Shown here one piece after another: positions 32,436 through 42,959 of a DNA stretch of 64,000 nt (its first letter is position 1; the number at the start of each line of letters is the position of its first letter). A program made the translations under genes and the position numbers. The DNA comes from Molossus alvarezi (lineage: Eukaryota > Chordata > Mammalia > Chiroptera > Molossidae): contig CM073891.1 of the NCBI GenBank assembly GCA_037176705.1, positions 97,275,827-97,339,826 on the forward strand, in the 5' to 3' direction. Below the pieces are notes generated by a model. That model worked only from the letters and a program-made list of their open reading frames with translations. It was not told where the DNA came from and searched no databases.

Positions 32436-33117
32436 AGTAGAGGCCCCCCCCCTTTTTAAATTGCTTACCTTAACTACAGACTGGATAACAATGTACCCCA
32501 GAGCTCCAGCAAAATGAGGGCACAGACATTTCTAACAACACTCAAACAAGAAAGATCTTAGCTGGGAGACTCCTGCGTCACACACCTGTGGACAAGCTGC
32601 CCTGGCCTCCTGCAGCTTCAAAGATCCTCTGCTCTATTGCATAACACGGAGCCCTGAGAAAACAGCCTTGCTGCCAGCAGTCTCTGCATCACCTGTCCCT
32701 ACAGGTAGTAAAGATTAGGAAGTGATCCTTCTAACCACAGTGTTTACACAACGTGAAGCACTCTCTTCCTCCTAAGTCCCAAGTTCATGTCTTCTCAAAT
32801 GGAGGGAAAGGTTGTGACGGAGCCTGCAGGGTGAGGGGATGTGCTGGCTAGGGGCCTGTCCCCCAATGTCCTGTGTCAGCACAGAGGCCCCAGGGACACG
32901 GGCTCTGCAGCAGGACGCCAGCATGAGGCCACCGTGCTGGTCCCTTTGCATCCCCAACTCAAGGGGCCCTGACCTCACAGAGCCTGGAGACAGCCCCGAG
33001 GAAGCAGACCCTTCACTCAGTGGATGCCCCCCGCCGAACTCTGGGGCCTAAGAATGCAGGTTTCCCTTTTTGGCATAAACCAAGATTTTTATTCCTAATT
33101 CTACTACTCCCTCATGC
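32436..33117. other. Unique sequence, no gene seen
   Basis: No repeat family or gene recognised. Confidence 0.4.
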
Positions 33118-33135
33118 TCACCACCAGTTCTTTTA

Positions 33136-33385
33136 TCTTTCGGCTAATTCTCACCCGAGGATATTTTTCCATTGATTTTTTTAGATAGAGTGGAAGGGAA
33201 GGAGGAAGAAACAGAGAGAAACATTGATGTGAGAGGGACACATCCATTGGCTGCTTCCCGCACGACCCCGACCAGGACCGGGGATTGAACCTGCAACCCA
33301 GGTACCTGCCCTTGACCTGGGATTGAACTCATGACCCTTGGGTCCGAGGGCCAACGCTCTCACCACTGAGCCGAACCGGCCAGGG
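33136..33385 (-). mobile_element. VES SINE
   Basis: Full-length antisense copy. The flanks CTCACCACCAGTTCTTT (33118-33134) and CTCACCCCCGTTCTTT (from 33387) are the diverged target duplication. The head retains CCAACGCTCTCACCACTGAG. Confidence 0.95.
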
Positions 33386-33399
33386 CTCACCCCCGTTCT

Positions 33400-33739
33400 T
33401 TAGCTCACAAGACGTGCAGGCGTGACCCCCAGCGCCCAGGCCAGGGCGTCTGTCTTACAGCCAGTTCATCTCACAGCCCTGGGGCATGTTTTCAAGCTTT
33501 CCGGAACCCGACTTACCTGGTTACACGTTCACTGAGATCTGCTTTCGCCCCATGTCCGTCTATTCCCCTCCACAGAGGCACTAACGGGAGAGGCAAGGGG
33601 CGGGCGTTGGGGACGAGGGCTCTCCGGAGAGCCAGGAGTGCCCTGCGCTGGGGGCACTTACAGGGGCTACAAGAGCTTCCTCGGCCTTCCGAGCTGCACA
33701 CCTTCCAGGGCAGGGAAGGGCCGACGGCGGCCTGTGAGG
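33400..33739. other. Unique sequence, no gene seen
   Basis: GC-rich; nothing recognised besides chance frames on both strands. Confidence 0.4.
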
Positions 33740-34110
33740 GTCGCACCTGCTTGCTGCTCCCAATGCTGGGCCACACCTGCCTTCCCAATCCTCAGAGGCC
33801 GAACGCATCCCCCCTCCAGGGCCTTTCCATGTGCTACTGCCCATGCGTGGCGCCCCCACCCCTCCCGACTGTTCTCCGCATCCTGTAGCTGTCGGCTTGG
33901 AAATCAGCCCTTCGGCAGACCGCCGAGGGAAGGCCCCTCAGCGCGCACCCCCCGGTTCTTCCCTGGACTGCCTTTCTGCGCACTTTCGGAGGTCCCGGGA
34001 CCGCAGAGATCTGCCTGTGCTTTTCATACTGTCACCACCTCGTGCTAACCAGCGTGTGGCACACAGCGCATGCTTACGAAGGCGACGTCGCGTGAACGCG
34101 TGAGCCGCCA
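33740..34110 (+). repeat. L2, 3' part
   Basis: CCAGGGCCTTTCCATGTGC, TACTGCCCATGCGTGGCGCC and GTGTGGCACACAGCGCATGC follow the sense L2 3' end in order, heavily diverged and CpG-rich. Confidence 0.55.
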
Positions 34111-34411
34111 CACGAGCCTGCGCCCACCTCCCTGCGTTGCGCTCATCTCTTCAGCGCAGGGGCACCTCCAGTCTATCTCCATCTCCCCCGCCCCGCCCGG
34201 TAAAACCGGAACCAACGCTGGCACATCTTCCAGCTGTGAACAACCAGGTGCAGACGACGGACGCTCGTTCCTGGAGGACTCGGGGCCTTGGTCTGCCTAC
34301 GTCTAACCCAGCTGTGGAGGCATAATTTCTCTCTCCTTGGAAACTCCTCCCTTCGCCAACACTGCCAGGAGCAACTAGGACAGAGCACGGCTAAGCATTC
34401 AACTCTGAGTT

Positions 34412-34653
34412 GTGTTATCCTCACCCGAGGACATTTTTGCATTCATCTTCAGATGGAGCGGGAGGGGGAGAGAGGACGAGAGAGAGAAACATCGATGTGA
34501 GAGAGAGACATCGACTGCTGGTCACCCACACGACCCCAACAGGGACTGGGGACGAACTGCCACCGAGGTACGTTCCCTTAGCAGGAACCGAACCCGAGAC
34601 TCTCTCTGGTCCACCGGCCGACACTCCAGCTACTGAGCCACACCAGCCAGGGC
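34412..34653 (-). mobile_element. VES SINE
   Basis: Full-length antisense copy of the CGCTAAGGG-type subfamily (its complement CCCTTAGCAGGAACCGAAC is seen). AACTCTGAGTT at 34401-34411 and AACTCTGAATT at 34656-34666 are the target duplication. Confidence 0.95.
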
Positions 34654-34666
34654 TAAACTCTGAATT

Positions 34667-35329
34667 TTTTAAGTTCAGGAAACGCTGCCCCCAACCTCTC
34701 TCCCCCTCCTCTGAGGAGACTCTGTTCCCCGGGCCACCTGCTTGTGGAATGACGCAGGCCTGCCGTCCGCACGTCGTTCGCACCAGCTGTGTCCAAAGGT
34801 GCCGCTGGCTCCCGCGCTTCCAGCCCCCCCAGGGCCGTGAGGATGCCCCAGACCGTTAACATCTGGTGGAGTGTCTAATGACGCAGCCCCGCTGGCCAGC
34901 ACCTCCCCACGGCCTCTGACTGGCCAAGCAGCCAGGCCCGCTCACCTCTTCAGTGCCCGGCACACACCTCCCACCTCTGACCCCTGACGCTCCGTGACCT
35001 CACTTCCTCAGTTTGCTCAGGGACCTGCCCTGAACAGCCACGGTTCTCCACTTCTCCAGCCACTCTGCCCCGGAAAGGGAGGGCAGCCGCCAACCTGGTT
35101 GACTACGCAAGGCTCGCCTGCCAACACCCTGAAAACCAGAGAGGACCCACCCGGCTTCCATGGCGAAGAGTCGGTGCCAGGCTTTGGCTGGGAGCACGCG
35201 GGGAGGATGCTGCGGAGGAGTGGGCGGAAGTTACAGTCTGTCCCTTCCTCCTCTGATCTCGTTGGTCAGGACAAGCAGGACAGCTTTGGTGGCGGATGCT
35301 AAGACCCGTTTCACAGACTGGCCCTGGCA
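34667..35329. other. Unique sequence, no gene seen
   Basis: Moderately GC-rich with small frames only. Nothing recognised. Confidence 0.4.
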
Positions 35330-35520
35330 GAGTCTCAGGCTATGAGAGCACTGGATCTGGGTCGGAAGACCGAAGCTCAGGTCCTGGCTGGACCCGGGCG
35401 TGCGCTGGGCTGTCCCTGCAGGTCAGTGCAGGCACCCTGACCACCGCTTCCCAGGGCTGCTGCGAGGGTTCAGTAAGGCAACGCATCTGAACGTACTTCA
35501 AACTGTAAACACCACACACT
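35330..35520 (+). repeat. MIR
   Basis: GAGCACTGGATCTGGGTCGG at the 5' side, and at the 3' side CAGGGCTGCTGCGAGGG, TTCAGTAAGGCAACGCATC and CTTCAAACTGTAAAC, which is the MIR 3' end. Confidence 0.7.
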
Positions 35521-35639
35521 GTATATGTTAGTTTCTACCGTGACCAAGTACGTCATTTCTACACCTCTCTCTCTTGCTCAAACCTGTGCCCGGCACTGTC
35601 TGGTGTGTCAGGGTGTTAACCTGAAAGCCGACAATACCA

Positions 35640-36010
35640 ATCCTGGCTCTTCCCGGACCAATGTGAGTCAGGGAAGACACACAGGCAATAGGAAGTTAAA
35701 CCTAGTATGATGCATGCACAAAGGGGTGAGCGGGGGCTGCTGTGGAGGCACACGGGCACCTGATGGGTCCTGAGCAGTCAGGGAAGGCTGCCTGGAGGAG
35801 GTTTCATATGAATGGAACACTGGTGGTTGGCTAGGAAAAGAGGAAAGGAAAGAGCTTCCATGGCGAGAGCAAGCGCGGCCAGTTTCGTTCAGCAGGAACA
35901 GAGACCACACATAGGGGTAAGGATGGGGTAATCCAAGAGATGAGGCCAGAGCACGAAGGCCCTTCATGCCCCCTCAGGGGAAAACCTGTGTCCTCTGACC
36001 GAGGCCTGTG
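35640..36010 (-). repeat. L2, antisense
   Basis: AGTCAGGGAAGGCTGCCTGG, AGGAGGTTTCATATGAATGG and GCAGGAACAGAGACC are antisense L2 landmarks. Confidence 0.65.
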
Positions 36011-36384
36011 TAGTCAGCCACGCAACAACAGTATCACAACACAGATGCTGGGGGCTGACAGTGCACCTCAGTATGAGCAGAACGCACCACTTTAACAAGC
36101 TTCTGCTCATTCCCAGTAGTAAAAGAAAGGGAATCGCATCATGGGCCACGCCAACTTGTTTTGTTGTTTTTGTAATTGTAATAGTTAATTACCTTGTTTT
36201 CGAACATACTCTCTTATAACCAACAGCATGTTAGCCGGTGTCATGGGGGTGGGTTATGATATGTATCATCAATAATAAGCTGTGACCAGCTGATCAAGGT
36301 AGGGCACAAAAATGTCCAGCTCTGTGGGCTGAATCCATTCTTCCCTGAGACATGAAAACCACTGCAAAAAAAGGTAATTTGCCA

Positions 36385-36576
36385 GCCCTGGCTGGTGTGA
36401 CTCAGCTGGCTGGGTGACGTCCAGCGCACCAGGAGGTTGCCAGTTCGATTCCCGGTCAAGGGCACATATCCAGGTTTCGGCTTGTTTCCTGGTAGGGGGC
36501 ATGCAGGAGGCGCCGATGAATGTTTCTCTCTTTCTCCCTCTCCCTTCCGCTCTCTAAAATCAATGAACTACTCTTT
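36385..36576 (+). mobile_element. VES SINE, AATCAATGA-tail form
   Basis: Head AGCCCTGGCTGGTGTGACTC, body GGGGGCATGCAGGAGGCGCC. AAAAAAGGTAATTTGCCA before and AAAAAAGGATGATTTACCA after are a diverged target duplication. Confidence 0.93.
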
Positions 36577-36679
36577 TAAAAAAAGGATGATTTACCAAAT
36601 GAAATTTAGTGGCCCCAAAGGATAAGAATATCTTCAAAATAGGAGTCATTTATGAAAACAGAACTGGATACAAATGAAA

Positions 36680-36920
36680 GCCTTGGGCTCAGGAGCCAGG
36701 CTGCTGTGACTTGAACCCTGGCTCCTGCACAAGCTGTGTCATCTTGAGAATGACTTGACTTCTCTGATCCTTAGTTTTCTTCCTGTAAAATGGGTATGAC
36801 AACAGTACCTGCCACAGGACAGTTTATAAACAGATCACCGAGTGCAGTACCTGGCACAGTGCCTGGCGTACGGGGCTCAGCCACTGCGTCAGCTATCGCT
36901 GCTGTTACTGTTATTACCAG
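36680..36920 (+). repeat. MIR, nearly full length
   Basis: GGGCTCAGGAGCCAGGCTG, TTGAACCCTGGCTCCTGC, AGCTGTGTCATCTTGAGAA, TTCCTGTAAAATGGGTATG, CAGTACCTGCCACAGGAC and CTGGCACAGTGCCTGGCG lie in order. It is the longest MIR in the window. Confidence 0.85.
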
Positions 36921-37611
36921 CCTCCTGCACCTGTGTTGGGTCAGGTCCATTCTCACCTACAGTTTATACGAGTGGAAAATTAGAGCCCTGAACACAGAAA
37001 TGGATTATCCTGTGAGCCCAGACCCCTGAAACGGAGGTCACAGGAAATGCAACCGCAGTGAGCCACGGCTCCCGGTTAGTCAGGCATGACTGGTACGTAC
37101 ATATTAGGTCACAGCTTAGTGACACTTTATCATCACCGCAGTGACATTTCAGTTTCACATGAGAGCTCTCAGTGAAATCAGTATATTAAAAATAGCATAC
37201 TGGAAAATATTCACGATCAATCGAAGACATTGTTTTCCAATGCCCTCTGTTGTTTTTTAAATTCCTGATAATAACACCATTGAGTATTTCATTAGAGCTT
37301 TCTCTTCAAGATACCGGCCCTAAAGATGTACCTCAAATCTCTCTTCTCTTCCTTACTAACCTTAATAATCCCACTGCCTGCGACTATATCCCAACTTCAT
37401 ATTATGTTTCAATTTAAACTCATTTTAAAGCTATTTCTATTTCTGGCCTGTTAACACCTCTGGAGATACTAGGCTCCATGCAGTCATGACTCACGTTCTT
37501 AATGACACCTTCCTCGGATTCCCAGTGCTACCATCATAAGATTCGGTAAATAACCTCATGCTCACTCCACACCATTTATGATCTTGTGATCTTATATCCC
37601 TTGTTTAAAAT
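36921..37611. other. Unique, AT-rich, no gene seen
   Basis: No repeat recognised. The frames on both strands are short. Confidence 0.45.
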
Positions 37612-37620
37612 CTAGCTGTG

Positions 37621-37870
37621 GCCCTGGCCGGTTTGGCTCAGCAGTTAGAGTGTCGGGCTGTGGTCCAGAGAGACCCGGGTTCAGTTCCTGCTAAGGGCAC
37701 GTACCTCGGTTGCAGTTTGTGCCCGGCCCTGGATGGGTCGTGCGGGTGGCAACCACTTGATGTGTCCCTTTCACATCAATGTTTCTCTCTCTCTCCCTCT
37801 CACTCTATCTGAACAACAAATGGAAAAATGTCCTCGGGTGAGGATTAAAAAAACAAAAACAAACAAACAA
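37621..37870 (+). mobile_element. VES SINE, left member of a back-to-back pair
   Basis: Full-length, young-looking sense copy with poly-A/CAAA tail. CTAGCTGTG at 37612-37620 and 37871-37879 is its target duplication, and the right copy of that duplication abuts the head of the next SINE. Confidence 0.96.
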
Positions 37871-37879
37871 CTAGCTGTG

Positions 37880-38088
37880 GCCCAGCTGGTGTGGCTCAGT
37901 GGACTGAGCGTCATCCCAAGGAATGAAAGGTCCCAGTTCAATTCCCAGTCAGGGCACATGCCTGGGTTGCGGGCTTGATCCCCAGTAGGGGGCGTGCAGG
38001 AGGCAGCTGATCAATGTTCTCTCACATTGATGTTTCTCTCTCTCTCTCCCCCTTTCACCCTCACTCTAAAATAATCAATAAAAATGCA
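37880..38088 (+). mobile_element. VES SINE, right member of the pair
   Basis: Older sense copy with the AATCAATAAAAATGC tail. CTAGCTGTGG before the pair and ACTAGTGG after this element are its likely, eroded duplication, so it inserted first and the left SINE landed exactly at its 5' border. Confidence 0.93.
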
Positions 38089-39769
38089 TTTTAAAATGAA
38101 GTAAAAACTAGTGGATTCAGAAAACGATTCATGACCCCAAGGCACACCATGGTGATGACTGGTGCAAAGGGTGGGTTCTCATATCGGTCCTCTACTTTGT
38201 ACCAGTAGGGAAAGGACAGGTTCGAGCAGTGCTGTGACCCCCTCCCTTGCTCCTGGTCACTACTGAAAGCCAAATGAACTCAGTACTTCAGTCCTTTCTA
38301 CCCGAGAGGTGCAGGCAGTGCGGGGCCGGGAGAGGTTAATGGGGGCACCTCTGGTCAGCTTCCCAGCGACCTGCTGGTGTCGGGGGCGGACAGTGGGTAA
38401 GAACGGGAGCTGCATTTTCAAAGGCAGAGCAACAAGAAACAGCAGTGGGTTTGAGAAGCGATGAGCTGACTCTTGCTGGAGCATAAACATGAGAGGGGGT
38501 AGTGGCAAGATGGAAGCGCAGGCTATTGAACCTCTTTCCTGAAAATCATCCACTCAAACAGGATGCCGATTCTGATTACCGACGTTACTAGAATGTCCAT
38601 TTAGGCTGTGTTCATTTTTTTCAGTAGAGCTATTGTCAAATTGCAAAGCATTTGCCGGCCAGACTTCTAGACTACTGCAGCCTCGTTCCCGAAGGGCAGA
38701 GAACCCAAACAGTGACCGGGCCAGAGAAGCACCCGGGGCCGAGGTGGGAATGTGCTCAGTGAGCAGCGAGTCGGTGCTTCCTGGAGGAAGGCCCCCCCGG
38801 AATTGCCCTCATTCCGTTCACAGGAGCTAATGGCCCTGAAATCCCAGCCCAGCCCCAGCGTCTGCTGAACCTCATCAGTCGTTATAACATCCCAAGAAGT
38901 TTGCTCAGAGAAGCTGGGGGAAAAAACCTGTCTTCCCAGATTTCTGAGGAAGGGCAGACACTGACCTGCATCCAATGAGCTGGATTAAAAATCACAGATT
39001 TTGTTTGAAGATAAAAATCTTCTACATAATCAAATAAAATCAACTTGTTTTTACTGACAGGAAATTGAGGCTCAGATGGGAAAACAGTCCGGAAAGTCAA
39101 GCCACAGTTAATTTCCAGGGGTGGCCAAAGGCGAGCCAGGCATTCCCGTTGGCTCGCTGCACAGTGCTGAGCACCAGGAGCCAGTTACCGCGAAGACACA
39201 GCTGCAGGCCCGTCGCTGGGCTCCTGCTCTCGGGCCTCAGGAACTCATGGGATCGTCAGGTGCTCATCACTTAGGCTGGAAAAGGTCATCAAACTCCTTG
39301 GCCTAGGGTTTATTTGACTGGTCACTCACTGTGAGCCAGGGACACTCGATGACAAACAGCATCAGGGCTGCCCTGGGCAAGGTAGCCTTTGTGCTAAGGG
39401 CTCTGTGGCAGGTGTGATGGTGGCCACTCAGGAAAGTGGCCAGAGCCCAGCTCTGACAAGGCCCGCCCACCCCAGACCTCCACACGCTTCCAGTGCCTAC
39501 CGTGCGGCCCTTCTACCCCGTCCTTCAGTGTCCTCTCCAGTCCAGACACAAGGACCAAAAGCAACTGTACTGTATGGAGGACAGAGACCTTCATAAGGGT
39601 TTATGTTCGAAAAACAAATTCAGTGTATGTAGTAATCATAACCTTTTAAAATCAAAACATATTCACAAAATTAAAAGACCAAAACACATTTTGGAGTAGT
39701 TTCTCTTGGTATTTGTGATGGTGTTCACTGTCTTACTTTACTAATATAAAGTGCTAAAAGTTTCCTGGA
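38089..39769. other. Unique sequence with one MIR scrap
   Basis: Around 39055-39130 the text GACAGGAAATTGAGGCTCAG suggests a short antisense MIR. The rest is unrecognised. Frames on both strands are short and domain-free. Confidence 0.4.
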
Positions 39770-40000
39770 AATCAAAGTTACAAATTAGAGAAAATGTCTG
39801 TGATATTCTTCTTTTGAGTTCAAATAATGACTCAGGGGGTTTAAGAAGTATCATAGGAACAGATAAAGAAAAAAGTGGTAAAATATTAATTGCAAAATCG
39901 AGCTGGTGTATACATGGGGTTCACTGAAAAATTCTTTCAACTTTGCTGTATGCTTGAGATTTTTCATAATAAAATGTTGGAAAAAAGTATTATGACATCC
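39770..40000 (+). mobile_element. Old L1M 3' end
   Basis: TGACTCAGGGGGTTTAAG, TGGTGTATACATGGGGTTCA, TTTGCTGTATGCTTGAGATT and TTTTTCATAATAAAATGTTG match the sense 3' end of old L1M elements. Confidence 0.65.
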
Positions 40001-40430
40001 TCCATTTGGGTATTAATACTCCTCAAAATTCATGGATTCCTACAGCTAGATACAACAGTAAAAGGTCTTGAAATACAAACTCAAGGAAGCACCCAAAGTA
40101 AATGGGGAAAGACAGATGACTCAATACACACTGTTGGGGGATTTACTAAAAAATCCATTTGGATTTTTTTCTCACACCTTACTTTTAATTTGGTGAATTT
40201 AATATAATTTTTTTTTTAATTATAAGTTCTTCTATTTAAAAGGGAAGGAATTCCTAAGCCCAAGGTAACAGAAGTCCCAAAGGAAAAAAATAGACAAAAA
40301 TAATTTATTCAACTAAACAAAATGCTAAGGTTCTGTATCTCAAAAAAGTCGTAAGAAAAATTAAAAATCAAAGATGCTGAGAAAAATATTTGTCCTAAAT
40401 ATCGCATGCACATGCACACATACACACAAA
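40001..40430. other. AT-rich sequence, no gene seen
   Basis: A-rich on the plus strand, with possible further L1 debris. The 105-residue frame 39890-40207 starts in the L1M end and has no domain. Confidence 0.4.
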
Positions 40431-40450
40431 ACACACACACACACACACAC
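40431..40450 (+). repeat. (AC)n microsatellite
   Basis: About ten AC units followed by a run of six C. Confidence 0.95.
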
Positions 40451-40502
40451 CCCCCTCAAATAAATTATAGCAACAGTCACACCCCAACAGGAAAGTTGAT
40501 AA

Positions 40503-40758
40503 CGGCCCTAGCCGGTTTGGCTCAGCGGTTAGAGTGTCGACCAGTGGATGGGAGAGTCCCGGGTTCGGTTCCCACTAGGGCATGTACCTTGGTTGCAGTT
40601 TGTCCCGGGGCCCCGGTTGGGGTTGTGTGGATGGCAACCAGTTGATGTGTCTCTCGCACATCAATGTTTCTCTCCCTCTTCCCCTCTCTTTCCCTCCCGC
40701 ACTATCTGAAGATGAATGCAAAAAACGTCCTCAGGTGAGGATAAAAAAAGAAAAGAAA
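40503..40758 (+). mobile_element. VES SINE
   Basis: Full-length sense copy with TGTCTCTCGCACATC in the core and the AAACGTCCTCAGGTGAGGAT tail. GAAAGTTGATAA at 40491-40502 and AAAGTTGATAA at 40761-40771 are the target duplication. Confidence 0.95.
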
Positions 40759-40829
40759 GAAAAGTTGATAATGGACATGAGCTGAACATGTACAAAAGTA
40801 AACAATGGGCTAATAAACACATAAAAAAG

Positions 40830-41400
40830 CTAAACTTTACTAGCAGCAATTTAAAAATGCCACATGCCTGACACAAAATGCATATTAATTAAATGAACCA
40901 AAAGTAATGTAACCTTTTTGTCTGAAGATTTGTTCAGAAGATAATAATACTGATGAAGATATGGTGAGATGGGCATTCATACACTGCTACAATGTGGATA
41001 ACTTGGTACAAGTTTTCCAGAAAACAATGTGGCCAAAAGTATCATGACTTCACTACAAAGAATCTATTTTCAGGAAATCATTCAAAAAGGAAGCAAACTA
41101 AACATTCCCAAATTAGAGAATATAATAAAATGTTTTTAAAGTATTTTTAAGCAGATGGAGAAAATGCACACTTAAAAAGTAGGATATAAAAGTGCCTATA
41201 TAGAATGATGCTGACTCTGCACACTGAGTGTGTGTATGTGTGTGTGCACACACCCGTACATGTGTGCAGGAAAATACTGGAAGGAAATACACACAAGCAT
41301 TAACAGCTTGAGTGATGGGATCAGAGATAATTTTTATTTCTTCTATTATTCTAAATAATATTTTAAAAGAAGTGTTACTACAAATTAGAAAGAATCATAT
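40830..41400 (+). mobile_element. Old L1M 3' UTR
   Basis: GAGATGGGCATTCATACACT, ATCTATTTTCAGGAAATC, a TG-rich patch at 41228-41250, GAAAATACTGGAAGGAAATA, AGTGATGGGATCAGAGAT and TTTTATTTCTTCTATTATTC follow the 3' end of an old L1M. The VES at 40503 lies just upstream. Confidence 0.65.
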
Positions 41401-41703
41401 GCAAAATTTGGAAGAGTGATCCACTGCTTTGGAAACAGGTCTCCACACAAGTCGATACCACCAATAAGGTAATGACTTTGAATTGTTTTTGTGAATCTAA
41501 ATTTCAAGGTCCAAATGCATGTAACGCACCTTCCCGCCCGTGCGCTCTCTGTTTAACTTCATCTATGTGCACGCCAACAGATCCAAAACCTGTTTTCCTT
41601 CTTGCATTTCATTTTGTGGTAAATGATACTGCTTACGTAGCATAACCCACTATCCTTGCTTCACCTGTTCCCTTTGTTTTACCCTGCTAATCTCTTTTGA
41701 AAC

Positions 41704-42019
41704 ATTTTTTTTTTTAGCTTTTTATTTATGGGTTTGAGAGAGAGGGAGGAAGGGAAAGGGAGAGACCTGACCCCCTGTCCCATCACCTGCCGCATTTGCT
41801 GGCTGACTGCACGTGCCTCACCACAGCGACACACCCGCTACCTCGGCCTACCAGGCCGATGCTCTAGCCCAGTGGTTCTCGACCTTCCTAATGCCGCGAC
41901 CCTTAATACAGCTCCTCATGTTGAGGTGACCCCTGTGAAAGGGTCATTCGGCCCCCAAACGGGTCGCGCCCCACCGGTTGAGAACCGCGGCTCTGGCCAG
42001 CTGAGCACCCCGGCCAGGG
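41704..42019 (-). mobile_element. VES SINE, interrupted by a hAT element
   Basis: An old antisense VES: GGGTTTGAGAGAGAGGGAGG on the left, GCCGATGCTCTAGCC at 41855-41869, then foreign DNA, then CAGCTGAGCACCCCGGCCAG on the right. Its own diverged duplication is about CTGCTAATCTCTTTTGAAAC (41684-41703) and CTGCTCTTCTCTTGAACC (from 42020). Confidence 0.88.
41870..41990. mobile_element. SPIN-like non-autonomous hAT element (121 bp)
   Basis: It begins CAGTGGTTCTCGACC and ends GGTTGAGAACCGCGG, an imperfect terminal inverted repeat (9 of the outer 11 bases pair). The 8-bp flanks CTCTAGCC (41862-41869) and CTCTGGCC (41991-41998) are the hAT-type target duplication. Between them lie CTAATGCCGCGACCC, CAGCTCCTCATGTTG and CCCTGTGAAAGGGTC, which I recognise as the two ends of SPIN elements. 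The middle of those elements is missing, and no transposase is encoded. It must have moved with transposase supplied elsewhere. Confidence 0.85.
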
Positions 42020-42079
42020 TCTGCTCTTCTCTTGAACCACATCCAAAGGCGTCCCATTTCTCCACTGGGAGGTGAGAGG

Positions 42080-42490
42080 AGCTTTCTTTACTGGTCTCCT
42101 TACCTGCCCCGCCCGTCCTCCCACCCCACCCCCATGTACTCTCCTCACTGCACTGATCACGTCACCCGCCCAGGGAGACACCTTCGGGCCAATGTGCGGA
42201 GGTGTCGGACTTCTGTCATCAAGGACCCCCGCCGGCTCGCTTCCTGCGCGGTCCCCTTTCCCGCGCCCTCCACCACCCTCACAGCCGAGCCCCTGCTGTC
42301 CCTTTGGCCTGGACCCCTCAGCACCGCGCCTGCCCCGTCCTGCCGCCGGTGCTGCCCTTTCGCAGGCCGCGCAGACTGTTCAGTGACTGTGGCTCTGGGG
42401 ATCGGGGTCTGTGGGGGACCTTGCCTCCTCTACAGACTGCGAGCACCTGGCAAAGGAGGCCCTCAGTGTCTGCTGAACAACACAATGTTT
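42080..42490 (+). repeat. L2 fragments
   Basis: TTACTGGTCTCCTTACCTGC, CTGATCACGTCACC and, at the end, GAGCACCTGGCAAAGGAGG resemble pieces of a sense L2 with an internal gap. The central part is GC-rich and unclear. Confidence 0.45.
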
Positions 42491-42734
42491 CTGCCACGCA
42501 AAGCAGAGTTACCGAGTCTCGTCTTGAAAGAGATCCCAACCTAAGATTTCCTAACTTCCCTCCTAGACTCGTCTGTTTTATCACCCTGGCGACTGACATA
42601 GTCTTTCTTATCTAGTAATCAGCCACACATTTACTTATGATGTACCTTATGTCCTCTGGTTCTGTCTGACCCGGTTTGCTCCCGCTCAGCCTTCCGGAGA
42701 AATGGCACAGGTCTGTCATTTAAAGTATCATGAC

Positions 42735-42935
42735 GAACAGCACTGGGACAGTGTGGACTTGCCAGGGGGAGGGGCGGGGGGGCATGGGGGAATAAATGGT
42801 GATGGACGGAGACTTGACTTGGGGTGCTGAACACACAATACAGTGTACTGATAGTGTGCTGTGGAATCGTGCACCTGAACCCTGCCTAATTTTGTCACCC
42901 CAATAAATTCAAAAAAAGGAAAAAATAAATTAAAA
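42735..42935 (+). mobile_element. 5'-truncated L1 3' end
   Basis: A G-rich polypurine stretch at 42765-42790, then AAATGGTGATGGACGGAGAC, TTGACTTGGGGTGCTGAAC, AATCGTGCACCTGAACC and TTTTGTCACCCCAATAAATT, the L1 3'-UTR end, followed by an A-rich tail. Confidence 0.8.
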
Positions 42936-42959
42936 AATAATAATCAAGTGTCGCAACCC

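Noticed and set aside
42765..42790. Independent G-quadruplex regulatory element
   Set aside because: It is the polypurine stretch normal to an L1 3' UTR, which surrounds it.
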